This document shows positions 1 to 11,440 of a stretch of DNA of 64,000 nt, piece after piece. Numbering within the stretch: position 1 is the stretch's first letter; each line of letters begins with the position of its first letter. Made by a program: the position numbers and the translations under genes. This DNA is from Malachius bipustulatus (taxonomy: Eukaryota; Arthropoda; Insecta; Coleoptera; Melyridae), in assembly GCA_910589415.1 (NCBI GenBank), contig OU342633.1, forward strand, positions 20,560,858-20,624,857, read 5' to 3'. The notes beneath the pieces were generated by a model that was not told the DNA's origin, did no database searches, and was given only the letters and a program-made list of their open reading frames with translations.

Positions 1-792
1 TCATTGTATGGTCTTATATTAATTACACGAACTATTTTGGGGGTGGAGCATATAAGTGATGGACCATCCTGTACATAATATTGGGATTCAAAAATTCATT
101 AACGCATTGATATTTGATACCACTTTCTCTTTAGTTCTCTCGACAGGTAATACCTATGAGGGGGACAGAATTATAATGTCGTCAACACCCATGAACCACA
201 TAAAATAGCGCACTCAGCAGCTAAGAAACGGTTTTGTTGAACGAGAGAAGAAATAAAGTGAAATTTCTGAAAAGGTTTATACATTTCAAATAATTCATCC
301 TCACAGGGCTGAATTTTGACCAATCAAATTTCATGAATACTTAAATTCTACCTATATTTTTTAGAAATTAACATTTTAACAATTGTCTCTGGTAAATTAA
401 TTCTAAAATCAATCTGTCAGTTCCTTTTTGTTCTAATCATTCAAAAAGTAGGCGTAAAATAACAATCAGCTCTGAATTCTATTTAAAAATACTCAGCAGC
501 CTTTCTGGACTGACCAAGTTCCGTCAAAGTCTTTTATGAAACTAAACAAGTTTCAACCCTAAAACACCAACATCGTCTCAAACGTCCATTGGCACTAAAT
601 TTAAATAAATAAAACTCATCTTCCATCACGACGCTTCACATTTTGCAGGAAACTTTCAGGAACAATGAGATCTCTCAGAATTTCCTTTCATTAAACCGAC
701 TTATTCTCTCTTCAACTTTTTCTTGATCTCAAAATAGAGCATCGATTCTTCCTTTCTTGGAGTATTCCTCTTCCAGACTACCTGAGCATTTC
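1..792. other. Spacer downstream of Scr
   Basis: AT-rich single-copy-looking DNA with no coding-like frame that I can support. It lies 3' of Scr on the minus strand, so it should belong to the interval between Scr and its 3' Hox neighbour, which is Deformed in canonical insect clusters. I looked for a mir-10 precursor, which sits in this interval in other insects, and did not see its mature sequence on either strand in the short stretch available. Confidence 0.5.
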
Positions 793-1113
793 TCAGAAAA
801 AACCTCGGTGTCTTGATGATGATGATTTCTTTCTGATGGTTTCTTCGACGTCCTTCCTGTCTGTCTCCCGGATGAGTTCCAAGAGTGATTCGTCGTGGAA
901 AGATGAGCCGGAGACCGCCTGAGATCCGACGGTGGCCTATGAAGGGCCGCAGTCTCCGTTGTAGGTGGCCCAGGGCTAGCTGTAGGGAGTGCCGCAGGCG
1001 TAGAGGCCGCGCTGCATGGGCCCCATTCCTCCCATTCCCATCGCTTGGTGGAATGCGTAGCCTTCGTCCTGCAGAGACGCCAGGTGGAAATCTGGAACAT
1101 CATCAGATTATTG
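793..1113 (-). pseudogene. Unidentified coding-like block with two in-frame TAG codons
   Basis: A minus-strand frame here has strongly coding-like codon use (mostly G or C at third positions) in an AT-rich setting. It starts after a TAA near 1114. The peptide opens SDDVPDFHLASLQDEGYAFH, continues through a Met/Gly-rich run ending QRGLYACGTPYS, and stops at TAG (976..978). The same frame keeps coding character after that stop, meets a second TAG (937..939), continues with FHDESLLELIRE and a basic Ser run (KKSSSSRHRG), and ends at TGA (793..795). A ttccag acceptor-like sequence sits near 1098-1103. I do not recognise the family. It could be a decayed exon, a terminal exon of a nested or alternatively spliced gene with leaky stops (the first TAG is followed by C), or a processed fragment. 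Both TAGs are one transition from CAG. Confidence 0.3.
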
Positions 1114-1630
1114 GTGAATAACTGCGCATTCTACAAGTTTTGGGAATGGGGGTACTTTCTTGTGGCTGTTAGCGAGAATTTTGGGGTAATAGTAACCAAC
1201 GTGTTATTGAGTGGTGGATTGTATAATAATGGTAGGTATAACAGATGCTGGATTGTATATTCAGTTTAACAGCATGATGAGAAATTATTAAATTAATGGC
1301 AGTAAAATTGTTAGAGTGTTTTGCAGAGATTTAGACGCATTGCCGCTACCTTTTATCAAAATTTAAGTTCCCTCTTTTGAATAAATTACCAAAATTTGAG
1401 ATAAAAAAAAAACAGTATGGGTTACCTAATAAAATGAAAGGTAAAAATTGGGTGAAATAAATTAAGTATTGCAAATTGTTGAAAAATCGACTTTCTTAAA
1501 AATTTTGAAAATTTAGGTTCAACATTGAGTTAATTGAAGTAACCCCCATAAAACTAGGAAATCTGAATTACAACAAATTCAGTCAATTGGGCCAAATACC
1601 TAAGGTATAAACTATAGTCACACCTATTTT
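1114..1630. other. Spacer between coding-like block and Scr 3' end
   Basis: AT-rich DNA with A and T runs and no recognisable gene. If the poly(A) signal at 1631 is not the one used, the Scr 3' UTR could extend into this interval. Confidence 0.4.
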
Positions 1631-1636
1631 TTTATT
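1631..1636 (-). terminator. Candidate poly(A) signal of Scr
   Basis: TTTATT on the plus strand gives AATAAA on the minus strand, about 335 bases after the Scr stop codon. It is the clearest such hexamer downstream; other A/T-rich variants occur, so the site actually used is uncertain. Confidence 0.4.
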
Positions 1637-1971
1637 ATTAAAAAAACACTACCATTATAAAAAAATCAATTTCAATTAAAATGAACCCTTTAAAACACTC
1701 TGTGGGTGTACAAAAAACAGCTATTTTAATATAATTTGTGTCATTAAACAAAAATATGCATATTAGAGACTACCTATGTTACATTATTTACAATAATAAT
1801 TATGGTACACAAAACACCAACAATATACACATAATACATATTCCCTGTATTATTCCGAATTTGTTGTGCATACAGTGTCGATAACAGGAATACAATAATA
1901 ATAATCAATAAAACTAAAAATAAAATAAAAAATAAAACAAAATACCTAAGACAATATCACAATAAAACATC
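1637..1971 (-). other. Inferred Scr 3' UTR
   Basis: AT-rich sequence between the Scr stop codon and the first good AATAAA. No structure beyond A/T runs was noticed. The extent is inferred from the poly(A) signal only. Confidence 0.4.
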
Positions 1972-2313
<342 letters not shown>

Positions 2314-2663
2314 TTAGATAAATGAAGACGCATTTTTATTGCGTTTTAAATTATTGTTTTCACAAACAACGACAGATTTTTTTTCAAAATATGATTTATG
2401 AATAATTCTGCATTTTTTTATTTTATAACTTGCAAAATATAACAATATAGATACCTATAAATAATACTTTAGGCAACCTATTACAGAAAAGTAAGTTAAA
2501 AGCCTTAGGATTACTTTGAAGACTTTTTAAGAAGTCCAACTTTTTCTAGTTATCACTCTAAATTGATGGAGTTGTCTGTATGCCTTTATTTGCCAGAAAA
2601 ACTAAGTGACAAAAATTATAACAGCCAACCTTACGGAAAGGGTTAGCGGGGAAACGGGCTTTT

Positions 2664-2905
2664 TATCGGGGGTAATTACACGAGAGCTTATTTTTTATCC
2701 GGATAAAGATGCAGTTTTAACGAAAATTTGTTTTTTATTGGCAATTTAACGAGTCAAATTGTCTGATAAAACGACGAGTCCGAAGGACGAGTCGTTTTAT
2801 CTGACAATTTGACGAGTTGAATTACCAAAGAAAAAACAAATTTGAGTTTAAAAGTGCATCTTTATCCGGATAAAAAATATAAGCTCGTGTGTAATTTAGG
2901 GAGAT
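2664..2905. repeat. Foldback element with central tandem-GA hairpin
   Basis: A long imperfect palindrome centred at 2783. The left arm (about 2670-2781) and right arm (about 2785-2898) share taattacac, cgagagctta/cgagctta, ttttttatccggataaagat, caaatttgttttttat and gtctgataaaacgac. The apex at 2771-2797 can form GTCC-GAA-GGAC closed by a tandem G-A/A-G mismatch and a further ACGAC/GTCGT stem. It looks like a MITE-type foldback element. No coding potential. Confidence 0.75.
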
Positions 2906-5900
2906 AATTTAACGAATAATAATAATTATTAATAAATGACGTTTATTAATTTGTCAATTAATATCACCTTGGTAACTACTTACTTGATTTTGCGTCTAAA
3001 AAGCTAGCTTACATTTTATCCAGATGCAAAGTTAGGGCTAACTTTATCCGATGTCAAAGTGACAAAAACACTATTCCTTATGTCATTTTTAATACATGAG
3101 TTAAATTATCATGGTTCAAGTCTTTGAACCATTTTTTAGTCACATAAAATTTTTGTTGCTTTAATTGTTATATTTGTCAGGTTGACAAGAATATAACCTC
3201 ATTTGAATTGGTAGACCTATTAATCTCAAGAGGGTAAAATTATAAATAAAGCCTTTCTGCCATTGACTCTTTGAATCACCCCGTTTTATGGTTAACTGAA
3301 TCGAATATTCATTTGATTATACCCAATTAGATACACCATGGATCAATTTTACGATTGATTTAATACCATTGGAACCAACTCAGGAACCCAAAAGTAAGAT
3401 TTGTACTTGTGACATGCAGCAGGGAATAAAGGCTTAATAGATATCGAAAAATATTAATAGATCGCCGCAAGAGGTTGTTTGCCCTACTTCAAAGTCATAG
3501 CTATTTTGAATAAAAAAATAAAAAGCTTTGAAGAAAATTAAAGGAAATAAGGGCCAAGATAAATTTTGCCTAAAATCAAATTTTGAGTACAAATCCACCA
3601 TTTGGGCATAGGTATTTCTAAATCATAATAAGACAAGGGTCAACACCTACGTACCTACCTACTCATTTCTTTTTTTCTAATGTTCTTTTTTTATTATAGG
3701 TATTTTTGTGTATTGTTTGTATTATTTCGTTCGTTTTCCTTTGCCTTTGAGAGCCCGCATTTCTGTTTGATTTATATTATTATTGTTGATAGTAATAATA
3801 GATGAGGTGAAGGAAGGCGGAAACGCGAGAAAAATAAAGGGAGAGGTTTACAATAATTAGGTATTAAGATTCCTGAGTGCACTATCCGCCCGTGAACACC
3901 CATATATTATGATTCCGCGGCCTTGTCTATCGTCAAAATCGTTTTGATGGACCTCTAGATGCGTTATGTTCATTGTCGACCTTCCGATCCCTGCACCTAT
4001 TTGAGGCTCATAAAAAAGGCACAGAGAAAGAAAAAAGAAATAACGTGGTGAAAAATGAAAAACATAAAAAAATAAAACAATTAAAACGATAAAAAAGAAA
4101 AAAAAAACAAAAAAAGGAGAAAAAGGGGAAAGAAAACGAAAATTAATAAGAATACCAATAAATGTCACTCCTGTATAGTTATGTAGCGACTTCATAAATT
4201 TTTGTAGTTTTTCTTTGTAAGTGATGAGCCTAACTGCGTGCACCGACTAGTTCAAAAAATTCGTCAGAATTTTTTTATCAGGTGTGCCTTGCTGACTTTC
4301 TAAAAGCCTGTAATTGATGAAGCGAGCAGTCCAATGCTAAAATAGCACATATAGGTACAAATACACCCATACATACAAGGGCCAAAAGGTATTGAGCACT
4401 GCTTGAGTGAGACTCATTTTTTTCTCCTCAAAATAGTATTCCCATGTCAATGGTTCCAATTCAGTGATCACAATGCGGTGATCCCTGTGTGGTCTTTAAA
4501 AATTTAGGGAAGAAAGTGCCGCAAAAAAGTAGAAGGAAGTCCATTATAGCGGCTTATGGATCTGAAGAAATCAATGAATCCTTATTGTTACTCCGAAGAG
4601 GTTAGTCCAAAGAAGTTCCGAAACAAAAATTGTTCATCATCTAAATTGTGACTTGCGCAGAAATGTGTTCTTGAACTAACCGTGGCTATAATGATAAGAA
4701 AAAGTTGTCAAATAGTGAAAATAGTTAAAAATTCACAACTTCGGCGTAATTATTTTTTGAAAATGTGAATGAAGAGGTATTCATCAAAATTGATGTCTAA
4801 AAACTAGTAGGATGGCCCAATTATCGTTTAAATTACCTGAAACGATATTTTACCACATTTTTATTAGCTCGCTATCTTGCATGTCTGTCTGTCTGCGGCT
4901 GTCTGCCTGTTTGTTTGCGACCAAATCTTGAAATCGATTGTAAACTAAATTCCCGAAGTGTTAATTGGAGAACTAAAATTTTCAACATTGCTCAGAAGTG
5001 GATGACGTTGCAATAATAAATCTCTTTCTTATATGGGTTCGATAAAATTTTTGAAAATACCTAGCTCCATGAGAGAACGCGTGGGCGGAGCCAGTTACTA
5101 TGTCATAATCTCATCATCAAGATGCTTAAAAGCGTTTACAAAGAACCAGCAAAATTAACCTATTACCACTTTTCTTAACATGACATGGACTGAAAAGTGT
5201 TGAATAATTTATAATATCTATGGAAGTATATTTCTAAGATTTAAATAAAACTAAAAGCGTGTGTAATATTGACAATCGATATTATTAAGGTGTTTGGAGG
5301 GTAAAACTAGGCAACTGTATCAATTGCATGCGCCCAAAGTTTATCATTTAATAATGTTATTAAAGTACCTAGTTATTCCATTTTATTTTATTTTATTTTA
5401 TAATAAATGCATATAAAGAGTAATAACTGCAATTTTTCTTGATAAATATTTTTCGATATAGGTACCTAGTACATAGCTAATTATGATAAGTAGATAGTGA
5501 CAGCTATTATATGCATCTTGCTTAAAAAAGTATTAATTTTTAATTTCTTTTTAACTGTTACTGCTGGAAATATCAGAATAAGAAAGTTGTTCCTCATTGA
5601 AATTACGAGCAGATGGTTAGCGGAACCATCTCTTTAAATGTTATATAACACTGTTTTCTTGACTTATAATAGGCAGATGTATGTTAGCCCGAAAAAGCTT
5701 ATAAACATTTTCCCGGGAATTAAGGAATTTATTGTTCGCAATATTGCAAGTTAATTTTAAGCGGCAGATTTTTCATAAGTCGTCTTGATCATAAATCAAG
5801 AGCGGCATATAAAAAATGTCCCCTGCTGTAATAAATGAATATCTTATATTTATGAATAATAAGATAATAAGTGCCAGGAATAAAAATGATATTACTGTCG

Positions 5901-6930
5901 GAAGATCAAAGGTTTCACTGCCAAACATTAGTTTTGACATCACAATGTATAAATGCTCTGGTCCCATATCTACTAAAATTTTTCACATAATTAATCCTAA
6001 AATAAATGACATTGTTGATTTATAAATATTTAACATATGCTACTTGTTTATTTATAATATTTAAATCGCTTGTATTTTGTTTCTGAGTGTCTCTCATTTA
6101 TTTTCAGAGAGTGCTCGAAATTGTTGTGGCAATACGTGAGTGCAATTTTTAGTCTCGAAACAATGTCAAGCTATAAGAATTGTTTTGTTTTTTACATCGA
6201 TAATGAGTGGCTGCTAATTAACCCTTGAACTTTATATTATATGAACTCCTAATTTGCGATATGGAGTTATTGTACCTAGTACTTGATAAAAACTTACATA
6301 TAGGAAACCGAATTCTTAACTATCAAAATAAGCATCAATGTTTTCATTGTCATGCTTCATTTCATTCATCTGGTTTTATAGATCATTAAAAAGTACTTTC
6401 CACCTAATTAGTACCACTCTATAAAAATAATTGTCAACATAACATATAGACAGGCTAAATTATATAATAAGATATTTGGAAAATATGTTGTTGTTAAAGA
6501 TAAAATACAGCAAACGATTCATTTATTTGTTGGGTATCTATATCTATCTGTATTATACATGAGTTGTAGGACTCTGGACTAATTATACGCTTTGATTTTA
6601 ATCGCGGTAAATAAACATATAACTTTTCATAATAAATTAACAAAAACTTGCTAATTAGAGAACATTACATGGAACTATATTCAGTTTTAGATAATAAAAT
6701 ATGATATCTCGAAAGAACAAAACTTATTATAGAAATTATTTCCTGCCCACCATGCATGATCATTAAAGATATAACCTTTTTCAATTATTGTTATAGCTAA
6801 GTCTCGTTGCCATTAAAGTTATGGAATCATGCTAAGGTGTGTAAACTAAGTATAAGAAAATCATAACTTCTATTATTTATTATGATAATACGAAAGCGAA
6901 AACAACTTAGTTCTACATAGTTCTGCCATA
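2906..6930. other. AT-rich intron with low-complexity tracts
   Basis: No gene recognised. It holds a strongly strand-asymmetric purine tract (4009..4145, A/G-rich plus strand), which creates a hydrophobic minus-strand reading frame that I do not believe is coding. It also holds a TTTTA pentanucleotide run (about 5379..5403) and a short perfect hairpin AGATGGTT-AGCGG-AACCATCT near 5611. The rest is AT-rich DNA without obvious structure. Confidence 0.5.
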
Positions 6931-6937
6931 AATCGTA

Positions 6938-7500
6938 TGACGTGTAAATGACGTCGTAATGACGAAGAAATGTCACACTTGAAAGACGTCATTTATTGAC
7001 GTAAAAATCACGTCAAAAACATGCCGTAAAATCTAACAAATTAAAGACGTCAAACTGACCTAAAAAAACACGTAATCTTGGAGGTGAAAAACAAGAAAGC
7101 TGTCAAATTGACGATCAATATACAAAAAATTCCAATGCTTGCAAGGTTTCCAGAAAGAAAAAAATACAAAAGATGTTAAATAATCTAAACAAAAGCAGTT
7201 TAACGTTTAAAGTGAAATCAGGACTAAGCCTGGTGCAGTAAATGTATATTAATGACTGCAATGGTACTGCACCAGGTACTCATTTCATGAACGAAGGTCT
7301 CGGTTTCTCAATTTGATTCAAGTCAATGCGACGACGTCGTAAAATGGTGGTCAATTTACTTCTTTTTGACGTCTCCTATTGGTTGTTTTCAATTATGTAA
7401 GATATGCAGGTATACTGAAAACGACATCTTTTAGACTTCATTTATTGGTTGCTGAGTTCAGCGACCAATTGAATCCTAAATATGACGTTAAAATCACGTG
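6938..7500. promoter_or_regulatory. Cluster of TGACGT/ACGTCA words
   Basis: TGACGT, GACGTC and ACGTCA occur many times between 6938 and 7072, including atgacgtcg, aaagacgtcattt, attgacgtaa, cacgtcaaa and aaagacgtcaaac. They recur near 7331, 7369 and 7482-7490. ACGT-core words of this type are CREB/ATF (bZIP) half-sites. The density is unusual for AT-rich DNA. Whether this is a bZIP-responsive module or a decayed tandem repeat cannot be decided by eye. Confidence 0.35.
7229..7276. ncRNA. Perfect 12-bp hairpin, pre-miRNA-like size
   Basis: CCTGGTGCAGTA (7229..7240) pairs perfectly with TACTGCACCAGG (7265..7276) around a 24-base loop. Flanks continue weakly (gtgaaat outside on the left against atttcat on the right), giving a stem-loop of about 75 bases. 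The size suits a miRNA precursor, but there is no family match and the loop could equally be a small palindromic repeat. Confidence 0.25.
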
Positions 7501-8215
7501 TCTGTTCTGCTACCTCGCTGAGAGACTGATGGTCTGAAGGAGGTTGATCTCACGTTTCTTTTTTTTTTTGTTACATATGATTGCAGTTAACATGCTTCAA
7601 TATGAATATTTCTCGAATTAACACTTTATATACCTAAGATCTGCATTATAAAATTGAACAAAAAATCAAAAAATAAAAAGGATGAGCATTCAGATAATAA
7701 ACGAGAATATACGTATTTGAGCATCAATTATGAGGATAACTTATGTTTTATTTTACACTTATAAAGACAATTTTTAATATATCTTTCTGCATTATAATTA
7801 TATTATAATATGTGAATAATGTCATTACAATAATTTAATAATTCCCAAAACCTAAACAAATATTGACAGTTATTAATTTATTTACCGATAAAACCCGCCC
7901 TCCAATTAACTAGTCGTATCGGTGACCTTATTTGACCCAGAAGATTGCCCTAAAACATGAACCTCCACAAGATTTGATTGTCAACAGATAGAAGTTCAAG
8001 GCGTTCTTTTAATGTCACTGAAAAACATCTTGCTAATTAGTACAACACTTGAAGATTCTTGTCTCAGAAATACGTACTCTTTTTATAGTCGTGTTTAAAA
8101 GCTTCTAATTTTCAATTTATTTTATGAGTTGTGATGTTTATTTTTGAAATGGTTTTAAATTTATATGCACAGTTTAGTTATCTATTTTATAGGAACTTGG
8201 GTAATAATGACGAAC
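7290..8215. other. AT-rich intron, nothing recognised
   Basis: Continuation of the ACGT-word region up to about 7500, then AT-rich DNA without genes or clear repeats. Confidence 0.5.
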
Positions 8216-8219
8216 ATCA

Positions 8220-8640
8220 CTCCTGCTATAAGATAATAGACGCTCTTTCACGCATATAGAAGTCGATCACAGTTCAGCCTGTGAAATAATAAAAGAAAAA
8301 TCACCAGTTAGAGCCAATCCAAACTCACCAGGTACAGAAAATCACGAGATCGAACGCGTTATATATCGAACGAATAACATATTAGATTATAATGGCACGA
8401 TCACCTACTAACAGCAATCGAAGTAGCACAATCGTATCCCATTTCAAACTTTTTTTACGATTTAACTTATTGAGTAGTGCGCACACAGTCAGTTAGTTAG
8501 GCGACTGGCGAACCCAGCTCGAGTGGAGAGCAGGGGAAACAAACTACTTCGTCTCGTGCATGAAGAATGATCATTATTCACTTGGGAGTTTCGTCCTCGT
8601 ATCATTCTCCGCTCGTTGAAGACCACGGTGTAAGATGTAA
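8220..8640 (+). promoter_or_regulatory. Promoter-like unique block with initiator and splice donor
   Basis: A GC-richer, non-repetitive block. It includes an arthropod initiator match TCAGTT at 8489..8494 (A at 8491), then about 140 bases of mixed-composition sequence ending in a donor-like GGT|GTAAGA near 8632. This would suit the short first exon of a plus-strand transcript antisense to Scr. I found no TATA box at the right spacing and no clear DPE. It may instead be an intronic enhancer. Confidence 0.3.
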
Positions 8641-9444
8641 TAGCAAATTTATTTCAGACAAATAATGATATTCTTAATTAATTTTAAATAAACTTTTTAA
8701 GCATAATGTTATGCAAATTGAATTTCAATGTTACATTCTCCTCATTGTAACAAAACAGCTGCTATGGGATAATAAATTTAAAAAATTCATTTTTCATAAC
8801 ATAGTTAAAAAAATTAAACTTGTGATATTCTACGAGTACCTATACGCACACAGCTTAAAAAAAATGCACTGCGTAAGTATAATTAATTATTACACCTTCA
8901 CATCAAAATTCCATTATTATACATAGCCCCGCTTAAGGCGAGTATACTTACATTGAATACACTCATGGTCAGGAATGGCAGTTGTTGAAAGTAATTAACT
9001 CAGCAGTACGCGAATTTAATTCAACATCTATTATTGGAAACTGTAAAACTGTAAATTTGGGGATTTTTTTTCATATAAATACATGAATAATTCTTATTTA
9101 TTACTGTGGTATAGTGATTTTTAATACTTAAAAATAAATGTGTGTCATTGTCGTGTTTGTTAATACTCTCACTTGCATACCTTATTACAAATTATTATCA
9201 ATGGCATTTAATTAATGTTTAACTAACACCTTGATGGTTGCTTACTGAAACATATTATTTACATGGCGTCACTAAATTTTATGAATACATTAACTAAAAC
9301 TTCTTAAATTATTGAATAATTTGTTACCTAATTGGGTGAGCATTCAATTATATGTGAGCACACATTATGAATGGCACTGTGAAATGTGACGGTTATACTT
9401 CAACAACACCATCAAGCATACTGCCTTCATGATCGTCATTTGTG
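8641..9444. other. AT-rich intron, nothing recognised
   Basis: A/T-rich sequence with only chance-length reading frames. Confidence 0.5.
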
Positions 9445-10035
9445 ACACGGAGTATACAGAGTGTTTGGTACTGGACAGCCAAAATCGGACGTCATGTATA
9501 AAATCATATTTTAAGCATAAAAGAGAGAACAACTTTTTTCAAGATCAGGTCTCGTTTAGGAAATATTTCCAAAAATGTAAAACTAAGGCTGCTAAAAAAT
9601 ATAAGTATTCATTTAGTGACTGGACAGCCAAATTCAAACGCCATGTATAAAATCGTCTTTTAATCATAAAAGAGAGAATAACTTTTCTCAAGATTAGTCC
9701 TCGTTTAGGAAATATCTTCAAAAATGTAAAACTAAGGCCTCAATAAAAAATGTTTTATTCAGTAACTGAACTACATTTTTGGAAATATTTCTTAAACGAG
9801 GCCTGATCTTGAAAAAAGTTATTCTCTCTTTTATGCTTAAAAGACGATTTTACATATGGCGTTCGATTTTGATTGTCCAGCTACTGAAAAATCTTATTTT
9901 TTCAGCAGCTTTAGTTTTACATTTTTGGAAATATTTATCAAACGAGGCCTCATCTTGAATAAATTTATTCTCTCATTTATACTTAAAAAATGACGTTCGA
10001 ATTAGACTGTCAACTTACCAAGCTCCCTGTATTTT
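9445..10035. repeat. Four-copy foldback repeat array
   Basis: A unit of about 150 bases with landmarks CTGGACAGCCAAA, CATGTATAAAATC, AGCATAAAAGAGAGAA, CTCGTTTAGGAAATAT and CAAAAATGTAAAACTAAGG occurs twice in plus orientation (about 9469-9600 and 9621-9745). It occurs twice inverted (about 9768-9893 and 9920-10015). The outer ends resemble tacagagtgtttgg and ccaagctccctgta, decayed versions of the TACAGGGTGTTTGG terminus kept by a fragment at 35440-35541. A MITE-like foldback element with internal duplication. Confidence 0.8.
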
Positions 10036-11075
10036 AGATTTATTGGTTGATAATTTATAATAATTGGAATATTATTATGAAAAAAAAAATTAAATACTCA
10101 TAAGAAAAAATATTAAAGAGTGCACTTCCAAAAAACTCACCTACTTACTATACATAAAGCAATCAACTGTTTCGGGAGATTTCTATCTCTATCATTATTA
10201 ACGAACCGTTAATAAAAAATAACGAACCGTTAAAATATAAACAACAATACCAAAATCTCCATTATTATTTTAATAAGTATTTATGTTTACCGTGTCTGAT
10301 GAATATCTCTTATAATCAGAAGAAGCGCCTCCACATGGAAATTACTCTGCATTATCTCCAGTAATTACATGTGTATAAACCCGCAAGCAGTGCAGCAACG
10401 ATTTTATGAAATTCCTTCACGCTCTTGCATATTTATATTGTTAAGAATAATAAATAAACGCCCAGTGGTAGAGAGCATCATTGTTAAAAATGTTAAATCC
10501 TTGCAGAACAAACAAGTATCAGCTGAGTTTTTTGTTCGCTCAGGCAAGTGTGGAAAATTCAACTCCTTATAATAAGACTTTTAAAATTAAGAAATTTAAT
10601 TTGCATAGTTGTATAGGTTTTTATAAAATATTTTTGTGAATCCTGGTTGCACTCGATTGGGTCATCTTCAGTATATTACAAAATTCTTGTCACCATCTTC
10701 TTGATGTGAGTTCTTATAGAAATGGGAAATATCTCTTCGCTCTATAGACCATTAGATAATAAAAATAATTTCTAAAAATATAACGAAATTGACCTTATTA
10801 TAATTTATGTGAATAAACGATTCCCCGATAATTATGTCTGCTCTATTATAGGTAGGTTAGGTATACCTAGTAAAATTTTTCCTAATTTTTACGAAATTGG
10901 ATTAAAGAAATTATAGGTGCATCACAAGAAGATCGTTGAAAGAAGATCACTCAAAATTATTAACAAATTATTAATAATAAACCATTAGTCAGTATATAAA
11001 CAGTGTATAATCAATAATCACGGAAAGCTCTAAAACAATCATAAACTCTCCTTTATGACAATCTAATCTACCGAT
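10036..11075. other. AT-rich intron, nothing recognised
   Basis: No supported gene. A short ORF near 10369-10572 is of chance length and has no recognisable domain. Confidence 0.5.
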
Positions 11076-11079
11076 CCTT

Positions 11080-11400
11080 GGACGCTGTATAGTATAAACA
11101 AACACCCGGTCCCCCTCGCTTATTAGGCGTATTAGAGGTGTCAAGGGGGTAGCTTATCGCTTAATTCATCCCGACTAGTCGGCAGGATCAAGCGTTCTCC
11201 GTGCAATAATGTCCGTTGAGCGATCGTGTGACTGGCCGGTAGCCAGGAAGTCCTGATTTATAACCGCGACCAGGCGCGGCTTCCTTTGGGGAGAGTATAT
11301 GAAACACCTTTGCCAGCAAGATAGCTACTAGTTTTGGCCCGCGACGTCGTTAGTCGTGTCCACGATTTACTACAAGGAATATCTATGTCTTTGAAGAAGT
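11080..11400. promoter_or_regulatory. GC-richer unique block, enhancer candidate
   Basis: A non-repetitive island distinctly richer in G and C than its flanks. It contains TGATTTATAACCGCGA, several CG-rich words and ATTA cores. No reading frame looks coding. Its form is typical of insect cis-regulatory modules, but function is inferred from composition only. Confidence 0.3.
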
Positions 11401-11440
11401 AGAACCAGGTGTCATGGCAAACGGTAAACATATTGACTTT

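Noticed and set aside
729..1103. 124-codon minus-strand ORF over the GC-rich block
   Set aside because: Its codon use and composition look like a shifted frame of the better-biased reading frame described at 793..1113.
1..1971. mir-10 precursor downstream of Scr
   Set aside because: The mature sequence was not seen on either strand; it probably lies outside the window toward Deformed.
2765..2802. Hammerhead ribozyme
   Set aside because: Only a partial resemblance (ACGA..GA around a short stem). The invariant CUGAUGA and GAAA core elements are not complete.
3857..4243. 128-codon hydrophobic minus-strand ORF
   Set aside because: The hydrophobic stretch is a translation of a purine-rich low-complexity tract (poly-Phe/Leu artefact).
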